A stretch of 26,043 nucleotides of DNA, taken from assembly GCA_964555585.1 (NCBI GenBank), contig CAZKSN010000012.1:1-26043 (forward strand). Direction: 5' to 3'. The position numbers and the translations under genes were made by a program. Positions 7,028 through 13,383 of the stretch are shown one piece after another. How positions within the stretch are numbered: the first letter of the stretch is position 1; each line of letters begins with the position of its first letter. The stretch comes from CAZKSN01 sp964555585. Its GTDB lineage: Bacteria; Bacillota_I; Bacilli_A; RF39; UBA660. The notes under the pieces were generated by a model that ran no database searches, was not told the DNA's origin, and saw only the letters and a list, made by a program, of their open reading frames with translations.

Positions 7028-7858
7028 ATGAAAGAAAAATTATTATTATTTTTAAAAGGTGTTGTTTTAGGGCTTTCATTTATTTTACCTGGAATAAGCG
7101 GAGGAGTATTAGCTATCTCTTTTGGCATTTATGATAAGCTTATTAATGCTATTAGTCACTTTTTTGATAATTTTAAAGAAAATATAAAATTTTTATTTAT
7201 TCTGGGATCTGGAATATTTATTTCTGTAATTCTTTCAATTTTATTACTGGATAAACTGTTTGAAAAGTTTCCTGTTGCAGCAATTTTATTATTTCTTGGA
7301 TTAATACTTGGAGGATTTCCAGGTTTATTTAAAAAGGTTAAAGGAACTTTAAATATTTCAAACTTTTTATTACTTTCATTTGGAATAGTTTCAATTTTAA
7401 TATTGACAACATTAAGTAGTGCATCAACAGTAGTTCTAGATAACGGACTTATTCAAAATATTAAATTATTCTTTGTGGGATTTCTAAGTGCTGCCACTAT
7501 TGTAATTCCAGGAATAAGCGGCTCTTTTCTTTTAGTGGCTATTGGGTACTATAAACCTATATTATCAATAATTAGTGAAATTATAAAATTTAATGATTTA
7601 TTTAATAATATTGTTATTATGATTCCATTTGGTTTAGGCATGGTAATAGGAGGATTTATAATAGTTAAGGTCATTGAATATTTATTGAAAAAATATGAAA
7701 TTAAAACGTATTATTTCATTATAGGTATAGTATTTTCGTCGGTAATAGAAGTTATAATAAGTATATTTGGATATAAAATTGATTTATATCAATTAATAGT
7801 TGGCTTCTTATTATTAGTAATGGGAGGCTTTATTTCATTAAAATATTTTAGAAATTAA
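7028..7858 (+). CDS. popT: DUF368 family membrane protein, undecaprenyl-phosphate translocase (PopT-type)
   Basis: 276 aa, polytopic membrane protein (about 8-9 hydrophobic segments). The family hallmark is a duplicated half with a PGISG motif: LPGISGGVLAISFGIYDKLI at residues 20-39 and IPGISGSFLLVAIGYYKPIL starting at 160. DUF368 proteins were shown in other bacteria to return undecaprenyl phosphate from the outer to the inner leaflet so the lipid carrier can be reused for cell wall and teichoic acid synthesis. Next to a PAP2 phosphatase, this gives a small carrier-recycling operon. The ribosome binding site TAGGAGA is just upstream. Family assignment is strong; the transport role is by family. 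Confidence 0.88.
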   Translation: MKEKLLLFLKGVVLGLSFILPGISGGVLAISFGIYDKLINAISHFFDNFKENIKFLFILGSGIFISVILSILLLDKLFEKFPVAAILLFLGLILGGFPGLFKKVKGTLNISNFLLLSFGIVSILILTTLSSASTVVLDNGLIQNIKLFFVGFLSAATIVIPGISGSFLLVAIGYYKPILSIISEIIKFNDLFNNIVIMIPFGLGMVIGGFIIVKVIEYLLKKYEIKTYYFIIGIVFSSVIEVIISIFGYKIDLYQLIVGFLLLVMGGFISLKYFRN

Positions 7859-7887
7859 TTGAAATATATAATAAAACTTGTTATTAT
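7859..7887 (+). promoter_or_regulatory. Promoter of tRNA-Gly
   Basis: TTGAAA (7859-7864), exactly 17 bp, then TATTAT (7882-7887) preceded by TGT. The -35 begins on the base after the stop codon of the DUF368 gene. The expected start of transcription is at or within a few bases of the tRNA 5' end at 7896. Confidence 0.7.
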
Positions 7888-7895
7888 ATTTTTAT

Positions 7896-7970
7896 GCAGG
7901 TATAGTTCAACGGTTAGAATGTGGCCTTGCCAAGGCTAAGATGCCGGTTCGATTCCGGTTACTTGCTCCA
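7896..7970 (+). tRNA. tRNA-Gly (anticodon GCC)
   Basis: A complete 75-nt cloverleaf. Acceptor GCAGGTA pairs with TACTTGC (one G-U), the discriminator is T and CCA is encoded. Anticodon stem TGGCC/GGCTA holds loop TTGCCAA, giving anticodon GCC. The T stem is GCCGG/CCGGT (including one G-U) with loop TTCGATT. G1-C72, C2-G71 and U73 are the glycine identity elements. Confidence 0.97.
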
Positions 7971-7979
7971 AAGTAAAAT

Positions 7980-8009
7980 AAAGTTTATGAGAAATTGTAA
8001 ACTTTTTTT
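7980..8009 (+). terminator. Rho-independent terminator of tRNA-Gly
   Basis: Perfect 8-bp stem AAAGTTTA (7980-7987) with TAAACTTT (7998-8005), a 10-nt loop, then T's through 8009. Confidence 0.85.
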
Positions 8010-8053
8010 CATATAAAATGTATCAAAGTATGTGAAATATTGGAGGTTACGCA

Positions 8054-8187
8054 ATGGGTATCAATATTTATTTAGAAAAATAAATAAATTAGATGCTGTT
8101 ATATGTTCAATTGATAGTTTTAATGATATTTCCAATTCAGATGAAAGAGAAAAAGAATATGAAATAACAACAGAAAATGAATTATGA
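8054..8187 (+). pseudogene. Small gene broken by a one-base frameshift
   Basis: A strong ribosome binding site (GGAGG, 8042-8046) lies 7 nt before ATG 8054. The frame reads MGINIYLEK and stops at 8081. Adding one A to the run of five A at 8077-8081 would carry it on through INKLDAVICSIDS and further to the TGA at 8185-8187, giving about 44 residues with an acidic, charged C terminus. Either this is a decayed small gene, an A-tract slippage switch, or a sequencing indel. No similarity was recognised. It sits between tRNA-Gly and fic. Confidence 0.4.
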
Positions 8188-8384
8188 ACATATATGAACA
8201 TAATTATAAGGTATATATTATTTAAAAATTAAAAATTGTTACACAAAGAAATGTAAATTTATTAGATCAATTGAAAGCTTGATTTTTCGCTTTAAATAAG
8301 GTTAAACGTTTGTGAAAATGTGTTTATCATAAAAATTTTACAAATATATATATTATAAATGAAATAAAAGAAGAAAAAGGTATA
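8188..8384. other. Non-coding stretch before fic
   Basis: With 8010-8187 this makes up a 440-nt gene-poor interval between the tRNA-Gly terminator and fic. No intact gene is visible here. It holds a short direct repeat GAACATA around 8186-8202 and CGCTTTAAA at 8288-8296, which matches the reverse complement of part of the GCGC repeats found downstream of fic. No copy of the tRNA-Gly 3' end was noticed, so an attachment site is not supported. Confidence 0.4.
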
Positions 8385-8413
8385 TTGCTTTAAGCGCAAA
8401 ATCATGATAAAAT
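8385..8413 (+). promoter_or_regulatory. fic promoter with operator-like GCGC motif in the spacer
   Basis: TTGCTT (8385-8390), 17 bp, TAAAAT (8408-8413) preceded by TGA. The spacer begins with TAAGCGCAAA (8391-8400), which resembles the TTTAAAGCGC motif repeated after fic at 9592-9696. A repressor bound there would block the polymerase; the C-terminal winged helix of Fic itself is a candidate, by inference. Confidence 0.5.
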
Positions 8414-8452
8414 GTCTGTAATGATTAATTTTGTGTATTAGGAGTAATTTAT

Positions 8453-9574
8453 ATGGAACCATTTATGATTAGAGATTTACCTTTTAAAACTGAAATAAAC
8501 TATAATTTAATAGCAAAAAGATTACTATCTGCAAATGCAAGCGTCTCAAAATTTGATGGGATGTTGGAAGAAAACGCAATTAGTAAGGATTTATTTTTAA
8601 ACCCTATTACTAAAAAAGAGGCTGTGTTAAGTTCTAAAATTGAAGGAACGCAAGCAACTTTGACAGAATTTTTAGAAATTGAGGCAGAAGATGGCAAAAC
8701 AACTATAAAAACTAAATATGATGATTTTATAGAGATTAGTAATTATAATAAAGCCATTGATTATGCAGAAAAGGAATTAAATGAAAAGGGTAAAATTACT
8801 TTATGGATGATTAGAAATATTCATAGAATTTTATTAAATGGAGCTAGGGGAAAAGATATGAATCCTGGAGAAGTCAGAAAAGATCAAAATTGGATTGGAA
8901 AACCTGGAAGTACAATTAAAGAAGCAACATTCATACCAGTTTCTCCTGATAAATTGATTGAAAATTTAGAAAATTTAGAAAATTATATATCAAATTATGA
9001 AGAACAATCTTCGTTGATTCAAGCCGCAATAATTCATGTTCAATTTGAAAAAATTCATCCATTTAAGGATGGTAATGGTAGAATTGGAAGAATGTTAATA
9101 CCTTTATTCTTATATTATAAAAAAGTAATTGAAAGACCAGTTTTATATATTAGTGAATATTTTGAAGAAAATCGTGATGAATATTATGATAGATTGAATG
9201 AAATTGATAGTAGTGATAATTTAAATCCATGGATGAAGTGGATTGATTTCTTTTTAAATGCTGTAGAAACACAGTCAAGTAGAAATATTAATAAAATTAG
9301 AAAATTGCAATCATTACATGAAGAATACAAAATTATGATTAATGAAATATTAAATACTAAAAATAGTATTTATGTTGTAGATGCTTTGTTTAAAATACCA
9401 ATATTTAAAAGTGTTAAACTTCATGAAGAATTGACAAAAAAAATTACAATTGACTTTGCAACAACGAAGAGATATATAAAAAGATTAGTAGATTCTAAAG
9501 TTTTGACAATTGAACAAGGTAAAATTAGAGATAAGAAATATTATTTTACAAAACTCATTGAAACTATTCAATAG
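8453..9574 (+). CDS. Fic family protein adenylyltransferase with C-terminal winged-helix domain
   Basis: 373 aa. Fic enzymes usually transfer AMP from ATP to a hydroxyl side chain on a target protein. The catalytic loop is complete: HPFKDGNGRIGR (residues 202-213, catalytic His202). The N-terminal Fic_N region holds the inhibitory motif (S/T)xxxE(G/N) as Ser60-x3-Glu64-Gly65, so this is a class II, self-inhibited Fic. The last about 70 residues (from SIYVVDALF) look like a winged helix that could bind DNA. AGGAG (about 8440-8444) precedes the ATG. The gene appears monocistronic, has GCGC motifs in its promoter and just downstream, and is next to a tRNA and a broken small gene, which suggests an accessory locus. 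The target protein is unknown. Confidence 0.93.
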   Translation: MEPFMIRDLPFKTEINYNLIAKRLLSANASVSKFDGMLEENAISKDLFLNPITKKEAVLSSKIEGTQATLTEFLEIEAEDGKTTIKTKYDDFIEISNYNKAIDYAEKELNEKGKITLWMIRNIHRILLNGARGKDMNPGEVRKDQNWIGKPGSTIKEATFIPVSPDKLIENLENLENYISNYEEQSSLIQAAIIHVQFEKIHPFKDGNGRIGRMLIPLFLYYKKVIERPVLYISEYFEENRDEYYDRLNEIDSSDNLNPWMKWIDFFLNAVETQSSRNINKIRKLQSLHEEYKIMINEILNTKNSIYVVDALFKIPIFKSVKLHEELTKKITIDFATTKRYIKRLVDSKVLTIEQGKIRDKKYYFTKLIETIQ

Positions 9575-9591
9575 AGAAGTGTTATAAATTT

Positions 9592-9696
9592 TTAAAGCGC
9601 AAATATGCGCTCAATCAAAAGATAAAGCGCATATTTTAAATAAAATGCGCTTTAAAATTACTTAAAGCGCAAATATGCGCTCAATCAAAAGATAAA
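9592..9696. repeat. Two exact 35-nt direct repeats with GCGC palindromes
   Basis: An identical 35-nt unit occurs at 9592-9626 and 9662-9696 (period exactly 70). Each unit contains the palindrome AGCGCA-AATA-TGCGCT (9596-9611 and 9666-9681). Between them is a third, larger inverted repeat, AAAGCGCAT (9624-9632) with ATGCGCTTT (9645-9653). TTTAAAGCGC or its complement is the shared core. No T tract follows, so these do not look like simple terminators. They resemble clustered protein-binding sites and echo the motif in the fic promoter. Confidence 0.75.
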
Positions 9697-9789
9697 ATAT
9701 TAAGTAATAAAAGCTAATATTTAATTCTTAATCTATTGTAAAATAGTTCTGATTGATATTTTTTAATTTAAAAATTAAAAAAACTAAAG

Positions 9790-9795
9790 TATAAT
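9790..9795 (+). promoter_or_regulatory. Possible -10 box before the DUF4870-like gene
   Basis: A perfect TATAAT, without TGn and without a convincing -35, 76 nt before the start codon. The stretch 9697-9870 is otherwise AT-rich with nothing else recognised. Confidence 0.3.
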
Positions 9796-9870
9796 AAATA
9801 TATGAGTTGTATTAATATTATTTATTAATATATAATCATAAAATAATATTAAGAGAAAGGAGTTTTTAAT

Positions 9871-10275
9871 ATGGCAAAAAAGTCAAATAAAAGTTTTGAA
9901 GAAAAAGTAAATGGTATGTTTAATGATGTAAAAGATTCTACAAAAGATTTTACTAAAAAAGATATGGAAGATAATAAAGGAATGGCGATTCTTTCTTATA
10001 TTATTCCATTGATACCATACTTTGTAGAAAAGAAAAGTAAATGGGTAAAATATCACGCTGTTCAAGGAATGAATTTATTAATTATTGGTATTATTGCTAA
10101 TATAGCCTTATCTATTGTAACTGCAATAATATGGCCTTTATGGTGGTTGACTAATTTATTATGGGCAATATTTAATGGAGTATATTTTGTATTGGCTGTT
10201 ATTGGAATTATTAATGTTTGTAACGGAAAAGCTAAAGAACTACCAATTGTTAACAAATTTAAAATTATTAAGTAG
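9871..10275 (+). CDS. DUF4870/Tic20-like small membrane protein
   Basis: 134 aa. A charged, lysine-rich N terminus (residues 1-35) is followed by about three hydrophobic segments. The pattern LSYIIPLIPYFVEKKSKWVKYHAVQGMNL, with Phe/Tyr-His-x-x-Gln-Gly after the first helix, and the ending IGIINVCNGKAKELPIVNKFKI are typical of the DUF4870/Tic20-like family, whose function is not established. A GAAAGGAG ribosome binding site precedes the ATG. It ends 11 nt before the lipoprotein gene, whose ribosome binding site overlaps its TAG stop, so the two are cotranscribed. Confidence 0.8.
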   Translation: MAKKSNKSFEEKVNGMFNDVKDSTKDFTKKDMEDNKGMAILSYIIPLIPYFVEKKSKWVKYHAVQGMNLLIIGIIANIALSIVTAIIWPLWWLTNLLWAIFNGVYFVLAVIGIINVCNGKAKELPIVNKFKIIK

Positions 10276-10286
10276 GAGGAAAAAAT

Positions 10287-10724
10287 TTGAAAAAAATATT
10301 ATTAAGTTTATTGATATTTGTCTTATGTTTTGTTTTAGTAGGCTGTTCAGGTACTAGTAAAGAAACTGAAGAAATAATTAATCAAGGAAATGAAAATAAT
10401 GAAGAAAGTGATATTAAATTATATTCTTCTGAAGATAGATTGGTTTATAATGCAGAAGATGTTTATTATATAGTTGTTAATTTTGGTGAAGATGATAAAG
10501 CTACTTCATTAAAATGGATATATGACTATGGAGATGCAACTACTGCAAAAACTATGGTAACTATTATCGAGGCAAGTCTTGAAAGTGATTCTGAAGTAAA
10601 AAGTGTAACTCAAGATGGAAAATACATAGTTGTTGATTATGAAGAGTCAGCTTATGAAGATATGGATCGTACAACAACTGCAGCTGCATTTGGAATGTAT
10701 CAGGAAGTTCAAAATAATAATTAA
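10287..10724 (+). CDS. Predicted lipoprotein, unknown function, TTG start
   Basis: 145 aa. The TTG at 10287 is the start: TAGGAGGA (10273-10280) lies 6 nt before it, and it gives a complete lipoprotein signal (KK, hydrophobic stretch, lipobox LVGC with the lipidated Cys at residue 20). The mature part begins with an acidic, Asn/Glu-rich linker, followed by a small domain of about 90 residues that I cannot assign (from RLVYNAEDVYYIVVNFGEDD). Expected at the outer face of the membrane. Probably works with the membrane protein encoded just upstream. The stop codon is the first base pairs of a terminator. Confidence 0.85.
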   Translation: MKKILLSLLIFVLCFVLVGCSGTSKETEEIINQGNENNEESDIKLYSSEDRLVYNAEDVYYIVVNFGEDDKATSLKWIYDYGDATTAKTMVTIIEASLESDSEVKSVTQDGKYIVVDYEESAYEDMDRTTTAAAFGMYQEVQNNN

Positions 10725-10750
10725 AACATAAATTTAATTTATGTTTTTTT
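10723..10750 (+). terminator. Rho-independent terminator after the lipoprotein gene
   Basis: Perfect 11-bp stem (10723-10733 with 10737-10747), 3-nt loop, T run through 10750. The stem overlaps the lipoprotein stop codon. Confidence 0.9.
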
Positions 10751-10757
10751 ATTTTTA

Positions 10758-10766
10758 TGATATAAT
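10758..10766 (+). promoter_or_regulatory. Extended -10 promoter of the WYL-type regulator
   Basis: TG (10758-10759), A, perfect TATAAT (10761-10766); no clear -35, since that region is the preceding terminator. Expected leader about 12 nt. Confidence 0.55.
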
Positions 10767-10784
10767 ACTGACTTGGTGTTATAT

Positions 10785-11399
10785 ATGAGTAAAATATCAA
10801 ATGTAATAACAATGCTGGAGTTACTATCTACAGGCAAAAAATATTCAATAAAAGAATTGTCTGAAAGACTTGAAGTATCTGCTAGAATGATTAGAACATA
10901 TAAAAATGAACTTGAAATTGCAGGTATCTATATTGATTCTATAAGAGGTCAATATGGTGGATATATATTTAAAAGAGATAGAATGCTTCCTAGCAGAAAT
11001 TTTAGTAAGTATGATATAGATTTATTAAGAAATGCTTATGAATTAATAAAAGATAATGATAAATTTAAATTGAATTCTGAATATTTGAATTTAATTGATA
11101 AAGTAAATGGAATATATAAATCCAGCAAGAAAAAAACAAATAATGAAATATTAAAAAATAGTAATGATAAAGAAAAATATAATATTTTAAACAAAGCTAT
11201 AAAAGAAAAGAAAAAAGTATTAATAAACTTTTTATCTGCTTCAGGCGAAACAAAAGAGAGAATAATTCATCCATGTGATATGTTCTTGTATGGAGATTCT
11301 TGGTATGTATCTGCATTTTGCGAGCTTAGAAGTGAAATAAGACATTTTAGATTAGAAAGAATTTTAGAATATAAATTATTAGATGAAAAATATTTTTAA
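10785..11399 (+). CDS. HTH/WYL-domain transcriptional regulator
   Basis: 204 aa. The N-terminal helix-turn-helix (about residues 8-55: LELLSTGKKYSIKELSERLE then VSARMIRTYKNELEIAGI) is of the DeoR/HTH_11 kind, followed by the usual GGYIF wing. The C-terminal half is a WYL-type ligand domain, seen in IIHPCDMFLYGDSWYVSAFC and the terminal RHFRLERI. It is shorter than typical WYL regulators (about 300 aa) because the C-terminal extension is missing; the frame is intact and ends cleanly. The start ATG 10785 is preferred over TTG 10773, which lies at the expected transcription start. WYL proteins often control stress or defence genes; its targets are unknown. Confidence 0.85.
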   Translation: MSKISNVITMLELLSTGKKYSIKELSERLEVSARMIRTYKNELEIAGIYIDSIRGQYGGYIFKRDRMLPSRNFSKYDIDLLRNAYELIKDNDKFKLNSEYLNLIDKVNGIYKSSKKKTNNEILKNSNDKEKYNILNKAIKEKKKVLINFLSASGETKERIIHPCDMFLYGDSWYVSAFCELRSEIRHFRLERILEYKLLDEKYF

Positions 11400-11429
11400 A
11401 AGCAGTATTTTATCTAGTAAAACTGTTTT
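11398..11429. terminator. Possible bidirectional terminator between convergent genes
   Basis: AAAA-CAG-TTTTA (11398-11412, with small bulges) pairs with TAAAA-CTG-TTTT (11418-11429), loop TCTAG. It lies across the 3' ends of both convergent genes. The T tracts are short, so this is tentative. Confidence 0.35.
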
Positions 11430-12417
11430 CAGAATCATTTTTTACTAAAAAACATAATTGTTGTATTTCTTCGGTTTTTTTTAATAACTCAACTCTTTCA
11501 TTAGCATTTAATTTATCAAAATCTACCATTGATAATGCATAGTTTACTAATTCGTCTAGAGACTTTGGATTATAGTTATTTTTTCTATTTTCATAAGTTA
11601 TTTGGATTTTTTCGATTAATTCGTTTGAAAACTTATTCTTATATCTTCCTTTTAAATCATCCATTGTCTTTTCATAACTGACAACATCAGCTTCATATTC
11701 AGTAGAAAAAGAATCGTGAAATGCATGATATATTCCAGTTTTAGCAAACTTAGTTCTTAAAAATTTTTCAAATTCATATAAATATTTAGCAATATTAATT
11801 TCAAATTCAGAATTATAATAATCTTTTCCTTGTTTTACATGTTGAAATTCATGTCTTATTGTTATTAATAATTCTAAATTAGTTTCTTTAACTTCTTCAA
11901 CATTTTTATTTATTGAATATCTACCGCTTTTACTATAACCATTTATCATTACATCTTGTGTAATAAGATCAGTTGCTCCATAAAAATTAGAACCATTTGA
12001 AAGATGTGAAAATCTTGGTAACTTATTTAAGCCAATTTGTTTATATTGACAATCACAATCATATGCTAATTCAGGAATTGTAAAAACTTTACCATTTTCT
12101 AAAGAATCACTAATTAATATTTCTCCAATTTTTTTACCATTGACTTCTTTATTTAATGCATTTATAACTGCATTATACAATTTTTCATAAGCACAAATTT
12201 CTTGAGTATTTAAACTTGGGATAACATCAATAATTTGTTGTGTCATTAACTCATCAAGCATATTTAATATTTTTCTAAAGGACGCAATATCTAGAATATT
12301 GAAGTTATTTAAATAATTTATACAATAATTATAAGTATCTTCAAAATATTTTATTTCATCACTATCATAAAGATCTAAATAATCAGAAGATAATTTTTGA
12401 ATAAATATATTTTCCAT
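11410..12417 (-). CDS. Putative zinc metallopeptidase (HEFQH), uncharacterised family
   Basis: 335 aa, mostly helical, no signal peptide or membrane helix. Residues 189-193 are His-Glu-Phe-Gln-His, an HExxH zinc motif inside TIRHEFQHVKQG. About 50 residues on, STEYEADVVSYEK (Glu240, Glu242, Asp244) could supply the third ligand, as in gluzincin-type peptidases. I cannot match it to a named family. The zinc site seems complete, so it is probably active. AAGGTG (12427-12432) precedes the ATG. It is convergent with the WYL regulator and divergent from the Ham1-like gene, sharing a 150-nt intergenic region with it. Confidence 0.75.
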   Translation of the reverse strand: MENIFIQKLSSDYLDLYDSDEIKYFEDTYNYCINYLNNFNILDIASFRKILNMLDELMTQQIIDVIPSLNTQEICAYEKLYNAVINALNKEVNGKKIGEILISDSLENGKVFTIPELAYDCDCQYKQIGLNKLPRFSHLSNGSNFYGATDLITQDVMINGYSKSGRYSINKNVEEVKETNLELLITIRHEFQHVKQGKDYYNSEFEINIAKYLYEFEKFLRTKFAKTGIYHAFHDSFSTEYEADVVSYEKTMDDLKGRYKNKFSNELIEKIQITYENRKNNYNPKSLDELVNYALSMVDFDKLNANERVELLKKTEEIQQLCFLVKNDSENSFTR

Positions 12418-12464
12418 ATATATTTCACCTTTCTTAAATTTTTCAAATACTATATGTTATGAAA

Positions 12465-12473
12465 ATTATATCA
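12465..12473 (-). promoter_or_regulatory. Extended -10 promoter of the metallopeptidase gene
   Basis: On the minus strand TGA-TATAAT reads from 12473 to 12465, about 48 nt before the start codon at 12417. The -35 is weak. Confidence 0.5.
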
Positions 12474-12567
12474 TAAAAGTATTTATTATAATATAATTTA
12501 TTAAAAATCTATTGTGACATTTATAGTTCCTCTTTGAGTGTTATTCTTAACTCAGGAGGAAATTTTT

Positions 12568-13143
12568 ATGGAAGAAAAGAAAAATATTGTTTTTGTAACA
12601 ACAAATGCAAAAAAAGTAAAAACAGCACAAAAATATTTAAGTGAGGCAAATTTAATTCATTATAATAATGAATTAATTGAACCGAGAAATGAATCAATTG
12701 AAGAGATAGCAAAGTATAAAGTACTTCAGGCATATGATCTTGTTAAAACTGATTGTATTGTTTTAGATAGCGGATTCTTTATTGAAAGTTTAAATAATTG
12801 GCCAGGCATCTTTGTTAATTATAATTTAAAAACTATTGGATTAAATGGAATAATAAAATTATTAGAAGCTGAAAAAAATAGAAAAGCTTACTTTGCAGAA
12901 TGTCTAGCTTATTATGATGGAGTTGATATCAGATATTTTTATGGTAAAACTGAAGGGACTATTTCTAATAGAATCAGTGAAATAATTAATCCTGATGAAT
13001 GGTCAGTTCTTTGGAGAATTTTTATTCCAATATGTAGTAGTAAAATAATGTCAGAAATGACGAATGATGAAAGAACTAATAGAATACATACTAATTGTTT
13101 TGTTGAATTTAATGATTGGATGTTATCTAGAAAAAAATTATAA
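12568..13143 (+). CDS. Ham1/RdgB-like nucleoside triphosphate pyrophosphatase, divergent
   Basis: 191 aa. The Ham1/ITPase family hydrolyses non-canonical purine NTPs (ITP, XTP, dITP) to monophosphates, cleaning the nucleotide pool. Family features are the N-terminal VFVTTNAKKVKTAQKYL (T-N-x-x-K phosphate-binding loop) and the core IVLDSGFFIESLNNWPGIFVNY, equivalent to DDSGL-x-V/I-...PG in RdgB. The C-terminal SHR-G motif is replaced by a run containing RIHTN, so substrate preference may differ. AGGAGG (12554-12559) fixes the ATG at 12568. It may be a paralogue with a changed role rather than the housekeeping RdgB. Confidence 0.8.
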   Translation: MEEKKNIVFVTTNAKKVKTAQKYLSEANLIHYNNELIEPRNESIEEIAKYKVLQAYDLVKTDCIVLDSGFFIESLNNWPGIFVNYNLKTIGLNGIIKLLEAEKNRKAYFAECLAYYDGVDIRYFYGKTEGTISNRISEIINPDEWSVLWRIFIPICSSKIMSEMTNDERTNRIHTNCFVEFNDWMLSRKKL

Positions 13144-13181
13144 AAAAATATAATATTTCTCTAGAAATAAAAAATTTATTA

Positions 13182-13190
13182 TGCTAAAAT
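13182..13190 (+). promoter_or_regulatory. Extended -10 promoter of the leader/small ORF
   Basis: TGC-TAAAAT (13182-13190), with TAGAAA at 13162-13167 in the -35 position (17-bp spacer). Expected start of transcription about 13197, at the foot of a 7-bp hairpin (13198-13204 with 13212-13218). Confidence 0.5.
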
Positions 13191-13230
13191 GAATTTGTAG
13201 AGTAGTAAGTTTATTCTAGGGGGATGCAGT

Positions 13231-13308
13231 ATGAAAAATATAAGAATTGAATTAATTCAAACTTTAAATGTAAATTTTTTTGCGTCTATTAAAGCCATTT
13301 ATGTATAA
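13231..13308 (+). CDS. Possible 25-residue leader peptide
   Basis: A short ORF beginning MKNIRIELIQTLNV. The G-rich ribosome binding site AGGGGGA (13218-13224) is 7 nt before the ATG, and a 5' hairpin directly precedes it. The stop (13306-13308) lies inside the terminator stem at 13291-13318, so a translating ribosome would disturb the terminator. It lies about 75 nt before the 1183-residue phosphoesterase gene. Whether the peptide is functional in itself or only regulatory is unknown; the segment could also be a small RNA. Confidence 0.45.
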   Translation: MKNIRIELIQTLNVNFFASIKAIYV

Positions 13309-13318
13309 ATGGTTTTTT
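13291..13318 (+). terminator. Intrinsic terminator / possible attenuator
   Basis: CCATTTA (13295-13301) pairs with TAAATGG (13306-13312), then six T's (13313-13318). An upstream TAAATG (13265-13270) could instead pair with CATTTA (13296-13301) and open the terminator. It stands between the promoter at 13182 and the 13384 gene. Confidence 0.7.
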
Positions 13319-13383
13319 AATATCAAGATAACTTTGGAAACAAAGATTAATATAAAGAAATATATATTAAGAGAGGTAATACA

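Noticed and set aside
9624..9653. AAAGCGCAT/ATGCGCTTT hairpin as the fic terminator
   Set aside because: It is followed by AAAATTA rather than T's; the neighbouring palindromes suggest binding sites instead.
9592..9696. Repeats after fic as a CRISPR array
   Set aside because: Only two copies, a 35-nt interval that itself contains the same motif, and no cas genes.
7971..9870. Integrated element at tRNA-Gly with attachment sites
   Set aside because: No integrase gene and no second copy of the tRNA 3' end was seen; the accessory look rests only on fic and the broken gene.
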